64,000 nucleotides of DNA from Gammaproteobacteria bacterium (GTDB lineage Bacteria; Pseudomonadota; Gammaproteobacteria; Steroidobacterales; Steroidobacteraceae), in the NCBI GenBank assembly GCA_005878835.1, contig VBMV01000048.1, positions 43,391-107,390 of the forward strand, written 5' to 3'. Positions within the stretch are counted from its first letter, which is position 1, and each line of letters begins with the position of its first letter. Under the pieces are notes generated by a model that worked only from the letters and a program-made list of their open reading frames with translations, did no database searches and was not told the DNA's origin. The translations under genes and the position numbers were made by a program. This document shows positions 49,385 to 58,461 of this stretch, in pieces.

Positions 49385-50570
49385 GGACCTCGGCGGTGGC
49401 GCGGGCGAAATACTCGAGGTTCTGCGCGCGCAGCCCGGCGATATTCATGCGGCTGTCGTCGGTCATGTAGACGTGATGGCGCTCGCGCAGCTCGCGCACC
49501 TGCTGGGCGCCGATGCCGAGGAAGGAGAACATGCCGCGCTGCGTGGCGATGAACCCGAAGTCACGCTGCGGGCAGTGCTGCCGCAGCTGCTTCACCACCT
49601 CGTGGCGCAGGCCCTGGATACGCTGGCGCATGGCGGCGAGTTCCGCCTGCCAGCTCGTGCGCAGCGTCGGCTCGGCGAGTATCCCGTGCACGATCGCCGC
49701 GCCATGATCGGGCGGCATCGACCAGATGCCGCGCGCGATGCGCACCAGGTGGCTGAAGGCAGCGTCCGCCGCCGCCGGCGTCTCGTTGATCACCTGCAGC
49801 GCGCCGGTGCGCTCGCGGTACAGGCCGAAGTTCTTCGAGCACGACACGGCACACAGCACCTCGGGAAGCTCGGCGCTGAACAGGCGCATGCCGTACGCGT
49901 CCGCCTCGAGCCCCTCGCCCAGGCCCTGGTAGGCCATGTCGATGAACGGCAGCAGCTGCCGCCGCTTCACCAGCTCGAGCAGCTCGCGCCATTGCGCCGG
50001 CGACAGGTCCGCGCCGGTCGGGTTGTGGCAGGAGGCGTGCAGCAGCACCACCGCGCGCGCCGGCAGCCGCCCGAGCGCCGCCGCCATGGCGGCAAACTGC
50101 ACCCCGCCGGTGGCCGGATCGAAATACGGATAGGGCGCGAGCTTCAGGCCGCTCCCCGACAGCAGCGGGCTGTGGTTGGCCCAGGTGGGCGTACTCACAT
50201 ACACCACCGAATCAGGCGAGACGGCGCGAATCAGCTCCGCGCCCAGGCGCAGCGCGCCGCATCCGCCGGGTGCCTGCACGGTGCGCACCCGTGCGGTGAG
50301 GCGCGCCTCGTGCTCCTCGCCGAGCACCAGCCGCTCGATGGCCTCGTTGAACGCGGGGTTGCCCGCCGGCCCGACGTAGCTCTTGGTGCTCTGGCGCGCC
50401 AGCAGCGCGCTCTCGGCCCGGCGCACCGCCTCGAGCACCGGCGTCTCGCCGTGATCGTCGCGATACACCCCGACACCCAGGTCCACCTTGCGCGGATCGG
50501 GGTCGGCGCGAAACGCCGCCATGAGGCCGAGGATCGGATCGGGAATGACGGACTCGAGCCGTTCGAACAT
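49365..50570 (-). CDS. aspartate/aromatic aminotransferase (class I PLP)
   Basis: This enzyme transfers amino groups between aspartate or aromatic amino acids and 2-oxoglutarate. I chose the ATG at 50570 (MFERLESVIPDPILGLMAAF), giving 401 residues, close to E. coli AspC and TyrB. The PLP lysine is in AVSCSKNFGLYRERTGAL. LHASCHNPTGADLSP and MTDDSRMNIAGL (substrate-binding arginine) are diagnostic of this subgroup. I could not decide between AspC and TyrB. It lies 19 bases after the M28 peptidase gene. Confidence 0.9.
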   Translation of the reverse strand: MFERLESVIPDPILGLMAAFRADPDPRKVDLGVGVYRDDHGETPVLEAVRRAESALLARQSTKSYVGPAGNPAFNEAIERLVLGEEHEARLTARVRTVQAPGGCGALRLGAELIRAVSPDSVVYVSTPTWANHSPLLSGSGLKLAPYPYFDPATGGVQFAAMAAALGRLPARAVVLLHASCHNPTGADLSPAQWRELLELVKRRQLLPFIDMAYQGLGEGLEADAYGMRLFSAELPEVLCAVSCSKNFGLYRERTGALQVINETPAAADAAFSHLVRIARGIWSMPPDHGAAIVHGILAEPTLRTSWQAELAAMRQRIQGLRHEVVKQLRQHCPQRDFGFIATQRGMFSFLGIGAQQVRELRERHHVYMTDDSRMNIAGLRAQNLEYFARATAEVLSSPAR

Positions 50571-50589
50571 GCTTACTGACTCCGCGGGT

Positions 50590-52269
50590 CTACTTGCCGG
50601 CCAGTGCGCCGAGTGCTTGCTTGCGCGCCGCCTCGAATTCATCGCCGGGCTTCCACGTCGGCATGGCATCGGCCTGGGCGATGAGCCACGCGGACAGCAT
50701 GTCGAGCTGCGCGTCCTGGATCATGCCGTCGAAGTTCCAGCTGTCGTCGAGCTTGTCGGCCGGCTGATGGTATTTCCTCAGCTCCCACTCCTCGATCTGC
50801 TGCCTGCCCCAGAGCGCCGGCCGGCCGATGAAGTCCGTGCCGTCCGCGAAGAACAAGGCCGGCACGCCGATCTTGGCGAACGAGAACTGATCCGAACGGT
50901 AGTAGTAGCCGCGGTCGGGGAACTGATCGGGCTTGAGCACCCGGCCCTGGCTCTTCGCGAGCCGCGCGGCGAGCTCGTCGAGCGAGGACTTGCCCATGCT
51001 GATCAGGGTCGCATCACGGGTGCGGCCGAAGATGTTGCCGCCGTCGATGTTGATGTCGGCCGCGATGCGGCCGGCCGGGAACGAGGGATGCTGCGCGTAG
51101 TAGCTCGAGCCGAGGAGCCCGCGCTCCTCGCCGGCGACGAACAGCGCGAGTATCGAGCGGCGCGGGGGCTGCGGCAGCGCCGCCAGGGCCCGCGCGATCG
51201 CCAGCACCTGCGCACAGCCGGAGGCGTTGTCCACGGCGCCGTGATAAATGCGATCACCGCCGGCATCCGGCTCGCCGATGCCGAAATGATCGTGATGCGC
51301 CGACAGCACCACGACTTGCGCGCCGAGGGCTGGATCACTTCCGGGCAGCAGCCCGCCGACGTTGGCGGTCTGCACGTGCGACAGTGTGTTGGTGAACGCG
51401 ACCGAGGTGCGGATGCCGAGCGGCACCGGTTTGAAATCGCGCGAGCGTGCGGCCGCGAGCAGCTTGTCCAGGTCCTGGCCACCCGCCTGTAGCAGGCGCC
51501 GCGTCGCCTGCTCGGTGGCCCAGGCCTTCAGGCGCAGCCGCGCCTCGCTCCCCGCCGGCAGCTCGAATTGCTCACCGCCCCAGGAGCTCTGCACCACCTG
51601 CCAGGGATAGCCCGCGGAGGCTGTGGTGTGGATGATGATCGCGCCGGCGGCCCGGTGGCGCGCCGCGCTCGCGTACTTGTAGTCCCAGCGGCCGTAGTAC
51701 AGACGGCGCTTGCCGGCGAACAGATTCGGATCCCAGTCCGGATCGTTGTTCATCATCACCAGGACCCTGCCGGCGACATCCACGCCCTTGAAGTCGTCCC
51801 ACTGGTATTCCGGGGCCTGGATCCCGTAACCGACGAACACCAGCTCGGCGTCGGTGAGCGCGACGTTGTCACTCTGCAGACCGCTCGCGGCGATGTAGTC
51901 GTCACGCCAGCCGAGGTCGACTCGCTGGCCCCTGACCTGGAAGCTCCAGCTCTTCGGGAACTGCGACTTGATGCCGACGATGTCGAACGGCTGCTGCCAG
52001 CTGCCGCCGGCGAAGGCGGCGCGGTAACCCATGCCCTCCAGGCGAGTCTGCAGATACAGCCGCGCCAGCCGATCTGCGCGCGTGCCCGGTCCCCGGCCCT
52101 CCAGCAGGTCCGAGGACAGGAAGCGCACCGGCGCCTCGAGCGCGCCGCGCGTGATGTACGTGCGTGCCGCCTTCTCGACGGGGGCGGGAAGCGCCGGGGA
52201 CTGGGCCACGGCCACTGCCGCCACGGCTGCGGTAAACATCAGGCCGAATCGCCCAACAACTGCAAACAC
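50590..52269 (-). CDS. M28-family zinc aminopeptidase, exported
   Basis: I chose the GTG at 52269 because AGAGGAG lies just upstream; a GTG at 52284 and an ATG at 52239 are alternatives. The product, about 559 residues, has a signal peptide (GLMFTAAVAAVAVAQ), then a PA-like insert domain (about 130-270). The M28 catalytic domain shows the ligand set VVLSAHHDHFG, YHGAVDNASGCAQV, VAGEERGLLGSSYY, ADINIDGGN and KYHQPADKLDD. It should release N-terminal residues from peptides in the periplasm or outside. Exact specificity is unknown. Confidence 0.9.
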   Translation of the reverse strand: MFAVVGRFGLMFTAAVAAVAVAQSPALPAPVEKAARTYITRGALEAPVRFLSSDLLEGRGPGTRADRLARLYLQTRLEGMGYRAAFAGGSWQQPFDIVGIKSQFPKSWSFQVRGQRVDLGWRDDYIAASGLQSDNVALTDAELVFVGYGIQAPEYQWDDFKGVDVAGRVLVMMNNDPDWDPNLFAGKRRLYYGRWDYKYASAARHRAAGAIIIHTTASAGYPWQVVQSSWGGEQFELPAGSEARLRLKAWATEQATRRLLQAGGQDLDKLLAAARSRDFKPVPLGIRTSVAFTNTLSHVQTANVGGLLPGSDPALGAQVVVLSAHHDHFGIGEPDAGGDRIYHGAVDNASGCAQVLAIARALAALPQPPRRSILALFVAGEERGLLGSSYYAQHPSFPAGRIAADINIDGGNIFGRTRDATLISMGKSSLDELAARLAKSQGRVLKPDQFPDRGYYYRSDQFSFAKIGVPALFFADGTDFIGRPALWGRQQIEEWELRKYHQPADKLDDSWNFDGMIQDAQLDMLSAWLIAQADAMPTWKPGDEFEAARKQALGALAGK

Positions 52270-52295
52270 GTCCGCTCCTCTCACGCAGCGCGCCT

Positions 52296-53342
52296 CTAAG
52301 GGCCAACCACCACGCCCCAGGGACCGTGGCCGACCGTCACCTTGCCGAGCACGGTGAGGGTGTGGGTATCGATGACCGACACGTCCCCCGAGGGGCCGTT
52401 GGCCGTGAGGAGGCGGGTGCCGTCCTCGCTCAGAGCCAGCCCCCAGGGTCGTGCGCCCACGGCGATCTCGCCGATCAGCTTGCCGTCCTGCGGCGAGATC
52501 ACCGCCACGGTACCGCCGCGACCGGTGCTCACATACAGCCGCCCGTGTGGCGCGTCGAGCACGACGCCCATGGGGCGCGCCTCCTGGCGCAGCTGCACGA
52601 GCTGCGCGGTGGGCGCACCACTCGGAAGTGAGATGCGATACACCGACGCGTCGGCTTCCCCGGACACGTAGGCGCTGCGGCTGTCGGGTGTAAAGGCAAG
52701 ATCGCGCGGGCGCGTGCCCACCAGAACCGTGTGCAGCAGGGTGTGGGTGTGCGCATCGATGATGGCCACGGAATTGCCGCTCTCGCTGGTCACCAGCACC
52801 CAGCGGCCGTTGGGCGAGGCGCGCACACCTTCAGGCTCGCGCCCGACCGTAATCCTGGCGACGACGCGTCCGCGCAGCACGTCCAGCACGCTGAGCCGCG
52901 CGGCATCCTCATCGGTGACGAACAGCGAGTGTCCGTCGCGGCTGATCTCGACGCGTTCGGGATCGGAGACTCCCTTCAGCAGCCGTGTCTGCTTGAGCGT
53001 CGCGGTGTCGATGACCGCCACGCCGTCGGCCTGCCGGTCCCGCGGCAGCTTGGCACACCGCTGCTCGGGGATCGGCGGTGGGCACTTGGGGAGCCCCGTG
53101 AGCGCCACGTACAGGCTCGCACCGTCAGGGCTGAGCACCAGTCCCCTGGGCCGCTTGCCCACCGTCACGGTTGCAAGCGCCGCCAGGCGCTGCGTGTCGA
53201 TGACGGTCACGGTGCCGTCGTCCTCGTTGGAAACATAGGCCCGCGCCGCGCGAGCGCCCGCGGGCAAGAGGAAGACCATCAGCGCCAGCGAGGCCGTAAG
53301 CGCGCCGCGCAGGATCGCCGGGCGTAGAGGGATCCACGTCAT
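52296..53342 (-). CDS. YVTN-repeat beta-propeller protein, exported
   Basis: I chose the ATG at 53342 (MTWIPLRPAILRGALTASLA), which gives a clear signal peptide ending PAGARA and 348 residues; an upstream start at 53405 would bury that signal. The mature protein starts ARAYVSNEDDGTVTVIDTQR and consists of about seven YVTN-type blades, each with a VTVGxRPxG-like turn. It has no catalytic motif. The sequence resembles propellers associated with PQQ-dependent alcohol catabolism, and the pqq operon lies 3.6 kb away, but no quinoprotein gene is adjacent. Confidence 0.82.
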   Translation of the reverse strand: MTWIPLRPAILRGALTASLALMVFLLPAGARAARAYVSNEDDGTVTVIDTQRLAALATVTVGKRPRGLVLSPDGASLYVALTGLPKCPPPIPEQRCAKLPRDRQADGVAVIDTATLKQTRLLKGVSDPERVEISRDGHSLFVTDEDAARLSVLDVLRGRVVARITVGREPEGVRASPNGRWVLVTSESGNSVAIIDAHTHTLLHTVLVGTRPRDLAFTPDSRSAYVSGEADASVYRISLPSGAPTAQLVQLRQEARPMGVVLDAPHGRLYVSTGRGGTVAVISPQDGKLIGEIAVGARPWGLALSEDGTRLLTANGPSGDVSVIDTHTLTVLGKVTVGHGPWGVVVGP

Positions 53343-53459
53343 GGAATCGAGCTCACACGGGTGCCGCAAGGGGCGCAGCATACTCAAAAACGACTTAAGT
53401 CCCACCTCGGGCGCCCGGCCGTGATAAGTTACGGCGCCCTATTTAACACTTGGCTGCGC

Positions 53460-54629
53460 ATGTCCGACACCACCCGCAACTCCGACACCACCCGCAACGA
53501 GCAGACGCCCCCCCTGGTCTGGACCAATGCTCTGATGTTCGCGCTGACCCTTGGCGCCGCCGCGATCCTCGTGCCGTGGTATGGCCTGACGCGCGGCTTT
53601 TCGCCCGCGGCCTGGGCGGCGTTCGTGCTGTTCGCCGGCGCCAACGGCATGGCGATCACGGCGGGCTATCACCGGTTGTGGGCGCATCGCACCTACGAGG
53701 CGCACTGGAGTCTGCGGCTGCTGTACCTGGTGTTCGGCACCATGGCGCTGCAGAACAGCGTCTTCGCGTGGTGCAGCGGCCACCGCGCCCACCACCTGCA
53801 CGTCGACGACGTGGACCGCGACCCGTACTCGGCGCGGCGCGGGTTCTGGTTCTCGCACATCGGCTGGATGCTGCGTCACTACCCGAGCGGCAGGCCCGAC
53901 TTCTGCAACATCCCGGACCTCAGGCGCGATCCGATGCTGGCGTTCCAGCACCGCTACTACGTGCCGCTCGCGCTGGCGACCAACATCGGCCTGCCGCTCA
54001 TCGTGGGAATCCTGTTCCACGACCTGTGGGGCATGTTCATCCTCGCCGGCGTGCTGCGGCTGGTGTGGAGCCATCACGTCACCTTTTTCATCAACTCCCT
54101 CGCCCACATGTGGGGCAGCCGCCCGTACACCGAGGACAACAGCGCACGCGACAATCCGGTGCTCGCGGTCATCACCTACGGCGAGGGCTATCACAACTTC
54201 CACCACATCTTCGCGCATGACTATCGCAACGGCGTGCGCTGGTGGCAGTGGGATCCGACCAAGTGGCTGATCGCGGGCCTGCAGCTGTTCGGCCTGACCC
54301 GGCGCCTGAAGCGCACGCCGGTGTTCCAGATCCAGCGCGCGCTGCTCGCCATGCAGTTCACACGCGCCCGCGAGCGGCTGGCGAAGACCCCGAACGCGGG
54401 TCACTCGCACATCGAACAGCTGCGCGCGCGCCTGGCGCACGAGTACGAAAGCTTCCTCGCCGCGGTGGCCGACTGGGCGCGCGTCAAGGAGCAGTGGCTC
54501 GGCGAGAAGAAGCGCGCGGTGCTGGAGCAGTGGGACCAGGTGGACCTGCAGAGCAAACTGCGGGAGATCGAGCGCCGCCTCTCGCTGCAGCTGCGGCGCA
54601 TGCGCATGCTGCAGGCGCAGCTCGCGTAG
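53460..54629 (+). CDS. acyl-CoA (delta-9) fatty acid desaturase
   Basis: This membrane di-iron desaturase introduces a double bond into acyl chains. I chose the ATG at 53460 (MSDTTRNSDTTRNEQTPP), giving 389 residues. The three histidine boxes are HRLWAH, HRAHH and HNFHH, separated by about four membrane segments. After the last box comes a charged, helical tail of about 100 residues that looks coiled-coil prone (LREIERRLSLQLRRMRMLQ). Stearoyl-CoA desaturase is the closest named relative. It is divergent from the beta-propeller gene. Confidence 0.92.
   Translation: MSDTTRNSDTTRNEQTPPLVWTNALMFALTLGAAAILVPWYGLTRGFSPAAWAAFVLFAGANGMAITAGYHRLWAHRTYEAHWSLRLLYLVFGTMALQNSVFAWCSGHRAHHLHVDDVDRDPYSARRGFWFSHIGWMLRHYPSGRPDFCNIPDLRRDPMLAFQHRYYVPLALATNIGLPLIVGILFHDLWGMFILAGVLRLVWSHHVTFFINSLAHMWGSRPYTEDNSARDNPVLAVITYGEGYHNFHHIFAHDYRNGVRWWQWDPTKWLIAGLQLFGLTRRLKRTPVFQIQRALLAMQFTRARERLAKTPNAGHSHIEQLRARLAHEYESFLAAVADWARVKEQWLGEKKRAVLEQWDQVDLQSKLREIERRLSLQLRRMRMLQAQLA
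53463..53498 (+). repeat. perfect 18-bp tandem duplication at the desaturase N-terminus
   Basis: The 18-base unit TCCGACACCACCCGCAAC occurs twice without a mismatch (53463-53480 and 53481-53498), encoding SDTTRN twice directly after the initiator methionine. It keeps the frame. Perfect identity suggests a recent duplication. Confidence 0.85.
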
Positions 54630-54713
54630 TTATCGGCCAACCATCGACTGAATCAGACTCGCCGGCCGGCTACGGCTGGCACGCCTGTTGCCGTTCGTGC
54701 ACCATGCAGGCCC

Positions 54714-55436
54714 ATGGGACGCATCTTCGAAGTCAGAAAGCACACGATGTTCGCGCGGTGGAACCGCATGGCGAAGCAGTTCGCCCGCATCGCGAAGGAC
54801 ATCACCATGGCGGTGAAGGCCGGCGGCACCGACCCGGCGTCCAACCCCGTGCTGCGGCGGACCATCCAGAACGCGCGCGCCGTCAACATGCCGAAAGACC
54901 GGATCGAGGCGGCGATCAAGCGCGCCGCGGGGCGCGACGCCGCCAACTACCAGCAGGTGCTGTACGAGGCTTATGCGCCGCACGGCGTGGCGCTGCTGGT
55001 GGAAACGGCGACCGACAACCCGACGCGCACCGTCGCGGCGGTGCGCAACATCGTCACCAAGGGCGGCGGCAATCTCGCCACCACCGGCAGCGTCAGCTTT
55101 CTGTTCCGCAAGATGGGCGTGTTTCGGCTGAATCCCGCGGGGATCGACCAGGACGATCTCGAGCTGTACCTCATCGACCACGGACTCGAGGAGATGGGCG
55201 AGAGCGCCGGCGAGAAGGGCGAGCCGCAGCTGGTGATCCGCTGTGCCTTCGCCGATTTCGGCCGGCTGCAGGAGGCGCTGGAAGCGCGCGGCCTCGCACC
55301 GCTGTCGGCCGAGCATGAGTACATCTGCACCGTGCCGAGCGAGCTGCCGGAGGAGCAGGCGACCGAGGTCTTCACGGTGATCGACCGTCTGGAGCAGGAC
55401 GAGGACGTTCAGCAGGTGTTTCACACCCTCGCCTGA
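54714..55436 (+). CDS. YebC/PmpR-family protein, divergent paralogue
   Basis: YebC-family proteins bind DNA as regulators in some bacteria and are now also linked to relief of ribosome stalling at proline stretches. The 240-residue product starts [20 protein letters not shown], not the MAGHSKW of ordinary proteobacterial YebC, and resembles the form I know from Bacteroidetes. [20 protein letters not shown] and [20 protein letters not shown] are clear family segments. It is not beside ruvC, where ordinary yebC usually lies, so a second, canonical copy probably exists elsewhere. Confidence 0.9.
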   Translation: MGRIFEVRKHTMFARWNRMAKQFARIAKDITMAVKAGGTDPASNPVLRRTIQNARAVNMPKDRIEAAIKRAAGRDAANYQQVLYEAYAPHGVALLVETATDNPTRTVAAVRNIVTKGGGNLATTGSVSFLFRKMGVFRLNPAGIDQDDLELYLIDHGLEEMGESAGEKGEPQLVIRCAFADFGRLQEALEARGLAPLSAEHEYICTVPSELPEEQATEVFTVIDRLEQDEDVQQVFHTLA

Positions 55437-55470
55437 ACGCCCGGCCGGGCGCCGCACCCGCGCCCGCGCT

Positions 55471-55974
55471 ATGCTCGATGTCGTGTACCCGTATCGCCTC
55501 GAGCCGGCCCGGATCGCAGATGCCGCGTTGCTGGCGGGGATGTCGCAGGAGTTGGTGGAGAGCGGGCTCAGGCCCGCCTGGGATGCGGCGCGCATCGCCT
55601 GGCACATCCGCCATCCGGACAGCGTGGTGCTGGCGGCACGGGCCGGGACCGCCATCGTCGGTTTCGCCATCATGCGCTACGCCGATGACTCCGCTCACCT
55701 GAACCTGCTGGCGGTCGCGCCCGCACACCGCCGCCGCGGTATCGCGCGGCGCCTGCTGAAGTGGCTCGAGGACACCGCACTCACCGCCGGCACCTTCACG
55801 ATCGCGCTCGAGCTGCGCGCGGGAAACGCCGGCGCACGCGCCTTCTATGCGGCGCTCGGCTACCGCGAGCTGGCGCGCGTTCCCGGCTACTACCAGGGGC
55901 GCGAGTGCGCCATCCGCATGGTGCGGGACGTGGCGCATCAGCCGCGCAGCGACGCCGCGCCACCGGGATTCTGA
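55471..55974 (+). CDS. GNAT-family N-acetyltransferase
   Basis: The 167-residue product has the GNAT acetyl-CoA site: LNLLAVAPAHRRRGIARRLL contains the strand plus the R/Q-X-X-G-X-A loop, and ARAFYAALGYRELARVPGYY the C-terminal strand-helix with the conserved tyrosine. It is similar in layout to RimI-like protein acetyltransferases, but the substrate cannot be told. It follows yebC by 34 bases and may be co-transcribed with it. It converges with the DUF3224 gene, with 10 bases between the two stops. Confidence 0.87.
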   Translation: MLDVVYPYRLEPARIADAALLAGMSQELVESGLRPAWDAARIAWHIRHPDSVVLAARAGTAIVGFAIMRYADDSAHLNLLAVAPAHRRRGIARRLLKWLEDTALTAGTFTIALELRAGNAGARAFYAALGYRELARVPGYYQGRECAIRMVRDVAHQPRSDAAPPGF

Positions 55975-55984
55975 CGGCGTGACT

Positions 55985-56398
55985 TCAGGATGGCTGTGGC
56001 TCGACCCGGAAGTCGAACTCGTAGGAGTGCGAGCCGTCCGCGGCGACGATGATATTCATCTTGCCGCTCAATCCCTTGAGCTCGCCGGTGCCGGAATCCG
56101 GCACCACGGTGACCGAGGAGACGGGCTTGCCCCGATTCATGGTGGCGCTGTGCTGCAGTACGAAGCTGCCGCTGCGCCCTATGAGCGTTCCGGTCACGCG
56201 CTCCAGGGCCACATAGGCGGCGGAACCCTTCACCTCGGTCTGGGTGGCCAGCATTTCGCCCTTGCTGATCGCCTCGAGCTCGCCGTGAAAGCGCTTGTCG
56301 ATGGTCAGCCGGCCCAGGTTTGCGGCCCGGGCGATCTGCGTGTCAGGTTTCTGCGGCGTGACTTTCACCTCGAAGGGTCCCGTGACGCGCTGACTCAT
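55985..56398 (-). CDS. DUF3224 domain-containing protein
   Basis: I chose the ATG at 56398 (MSQRVTGPFEVKVTPQKPD) because AAGGAG lies 8-9 bases upstream; an in-frame TTG at 56416 is the alternative. The 137-residue product matches the DUF3224 profile: LGRLTIDKRFHGELEAISKG, VTGTLIGRSGSFVLQHSATM and VVPDSGTGELKGLSGKMNII. The family is thought to form a small beta barrel related to allene oxide cyclase-like folds; its function is unknown. It starts 19 bases after def on the same strand. Confidence 0.85.
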   Translation of the reverse strand: MSQRVTGPFEVKVTPQKPDTQIARAANLGRLTIDKRFHGELEAISKGEMLATQTEVKGSAAYVALERVTGTLIGRSGSFVLQHSATMNRGKPVSSVTVVPDSGTGELKGLSGKMNIIVAADGSHSYEFDFRVEPQPS

Positions 56399-56417
56399 GT
56401 GGGCGGTCTCCTTCAAG

Positions 56418-56948
56418 TCAGTCCGGCATCGGCGTCATCTGCCCGGTGAGCGCATCCTCGAAGCCGAAGTTGCGCAGGTCCCGCACCCGTTGCGGAAACA
56501 GGATGCCGTCGAGGTGATCGATCTCGTGCTGCACGACACGGGCGTGAAACCCCTCCACCGTCCGGTCGATCGGCGCGCCGTGCACATCGAAGCCGCGGTA
56601 GCGCAGGCGGCGGAACCGCGGCACCAGCCCGCGCATCCCGGGCACCGACAGGCACCCTTCCCAGCCGTCATCCAGCTCGCTGCCGAGCGGCGTGAGCACC
56701 GGATTCACCAGCACGGTGTAGGGAACGGGAGTGAGGTGCGGGTAGCGCGGGTTGTCGCGCAGCTCGAAGATGACCACGCGCGCGCTCACGCCGATCTGTG
56801 GGGCGGCGATGCCGGCTCCACTGAAGGCGCGCATGGTGTCGTCCATGTCGGTCACCAGCGCCGCCAGCTGCGCGTCGAAGCGCGTCACGACCTCTGCCAC
56901 CTCGCGCAGCAATGGCTCACCCATTTTCAGCACGCGCCGCACCGCCAT
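56418..56948 (-). CDS. def: peptide deformylase
   Basis: Def removes the formyl group from nascent proteins. I chose the ATG at 56948 (MAVRRVLKMGEPLLREVAEV), giving 176 residues. All three metal and active-site motifs are present: SGAGIAAPQIGV, WEGCLSVPGMRG (Cys ligand) and VVQHEIDHLDGILF (His ligands and Glu). It follows pqqE by 14 bases, so it may ride on the pqq transcript. It is not linked to fmt here, and is therefore probably a second deformylase of the chromosome. Confidence 0.94.
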   Translation of the reverse strand: MAVRRVLKMGEPLLREVAEVVTRFDAQLAALVTDMDDTMRAFSGAGIAAPQIGVSARVVIFELRDNPRYPHLTPVPYTVLVNPVLTPLGSELDDGWEGCLSVPGMRGLVPRFRRLRYRGFDVHGAPIDRTVEGFHARVVQHEIDHLDGILFPQRVRDLRNFGFEDALTGQMTPMPD

Positions 56949-56962
56949 CGGTGGACGCCTCG

Positions 56963-58186
56963 CTAGCGCCGGACCGGGTCGCCCGGTACGACCGCGATCG
57001 AGATGCGGTGATCGCGAAACACCAGCGCCTGCTCGCGCACGCCGCCCGCCGCGGCGGCAGCCGCCTGTTCGGCGCGCGCCACCGCTTCCGTCACGCGATG
57101 ATGGTGCGGGGACAGATCGCACACCGGGTCGGCATTGTCGGCATCCCCGGTCAGCAGGTACGCCTGGCAGCGGCAACCGCCGAAGTCCCGGGCTCTTTCC
57201 GGACAGCTGCGACAGGGCTCCTTCATCCACGCCTCGCCGCGAAAGCGGTTGAAGGCCGGCGAGTCGTACCAGATGGCGCGGATGTCCGACTCACGCACGT
57301 TGGGGAGCTGCAGTCCGGGCAACATGCGCGCCGCGTGACAGGGTAAGGCCGTGCCGTCGGGCGCGATCCCGAGAAATACCGACCCCAGGCCGCTCATGCA
57401 GGCCTTGGGCCGGGTCTCGAAGTAGTCCGGCACGACGAAATAGATCTGCATCCTGGTGCCCACGCGCTCGCGAAAGCGCCGCGTAGTCGCTTCCGCGCGC
57501 TCGAGCTGTGCACGGCTGGGCAGGAGGTGCTCGCGGTTGAGCCATGCCCAGCCGTAGTACTGCGTGTTGGCGAGCTCCACGTACTGCGCGCCCAGCGCTT
57601 CCGCCATCTCGAGGATCTCGCCCACGTGATCGATATTGAGCCGGTGCAGCACCACGTTCAGCACCATCGGATAGCCGTGCTGGCGGATGAGTCCGGCCAC
57701 CTTCGACTTCAGCTCGAAGGTGCGCGTGCTGGAGAGGAAATCATTCAGCTCGCGCGTGCTGTCCTGGAACGACAGCTGGATGTGATCGAGCCCGGCCACC
57801 TTCAGCGCACGTATGCGCGCCTCGGTCATGCCGATGCCGGAGGTGATCAGGTTGATGTAGTAGCCGAGCGTGTGCGCCTGCGCGACGATCGGCTCGAGGT
57901 CCTCGCGCGCCAGCGGCTCCCCGCCCGAGAGCCCGAGCTGTACCGCGCCGAGGGCGCGCGCCTGGCGCAGCACGCGGATCCAGTCGCCGGTGCCGAGCTC
58001 CGGCCCGGTGTTGGCAAAGTCCGTCGGGTTGTAGCAGAACACGCAATGCAGCGGGCAGCGGTAAGTCAGCTCCAGCAGCAGCCACAGCGGCGGCCCGGGA
58101 GCGCTCGCGCTACGCGGCGCCTGTGACATGCCCACTTGCGCGTTGGGCGCGGCGAGTCCGTGTCCGACCGGGGTCGCGCTGCTCAC
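56963..58186 (-). CDS. pqqE: PqqA peptide cyclase (radical SAM)
   Basis: PqqE forms the carbon-carbon bond between the Glu and Tyr side chains of PqqA, the first step of PQQ synthesis. The 407-residue product starts at a GTG overlapping pqqD. The radical-SAM cluster motif is CPLHCVFCYNP. The C-terminal SPASM region has its cysteines in MSGLGSVFLGIAPDGTALPC, PCRSCPERARDFGGCRC and DPVCDLSPHHHRV. The C-terminal 30 residues (after about 375) look unrelated to the core and may be a variable tail. Confidence 0.95.
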   Translation of the reverse strand: MSSATPVGHGLAAPNAQVGMSQAPRSASAPGPPLWLLLELTYRCPLHCVFCYNPTDFANTGPELGTGDWIRVLRQARALGAVQLGLSGGEPLAREDLEPIVAQAHTLGYYINLITSGIGMTEARIRALKVAGLDHIQLSFQDSTRELNDFLSSTRTFELKSKVAGLIRQHGYPMVLNVVLHRLNIDHVGEILEMAEALGAQYVELANTQYYGWAWLNREHLLPSRAQLERAEATTRRFRERVGTRMQIYFVVPDYFETRPKACMSGLGSVFLGIAPDGTALPCHAARMLPGLQLPNVRESDIRAIWYDSPAFNRFRGEAWMKEPCRSCPERARDFGGCRCQAYLLTGDADNADPVCDLSPHHHRVTEAVARAEQAAAAAAGGVREQALVFRDHRISIAVVPGDPVRR

Positions 58187-58461
58187 TCGCGCAGCTCCAG
58201 CCAGTGCTTGTCGAGCGCCAGCGCCACGAAGGCGGTGACGTCGTCCCCGAGCCCGGCGACACTGTAGGTGCGTTCCAGGTCGGTCACGATGTCGGTGAGC
58301 GTGCGCACCCCGTCGCAGCGGCTCAGGATAGCGCCGGCGCTGCTGTTGAGTCTGACCATGCCTTCAGGATACAGCAGCACGTGCGCCTCCTGCGCCGGCT
58401 CCCACTGCAGGCGCATGCCGTGCGCGATCGCCGGCTTCGCGCTCCCCGGGATATCGCTCAT
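58183..58461 (-). CDS. pqqD: PQQ biosynthesis peptide chaperone PqqD
   Basis: PqqD is a RiPP recognition element that holds PqqA and presents it to PqqE. I chose the ATG at 58461 ([20 protein letters not shown]), overlapping the pqqC stop and giving 92 residues. [20 protein letters not shown] and [16 protein letters not shown] are typical PqqD segments. The longer open frame upstream lies inside pqqC and was rejected. Both ends overlap neighbours by 4 bases, indicating tight translational coupling. Confidence 0.94.
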   Translation of the reverse strand: MSDIPGSAKPAIAHGMRLQWEPAQEAHVLLYPEGMVRLNSSAGAILSRCDGVRTLTDIVTDLERTYSVAGLGDDVTAFVALALDKHWLELRE

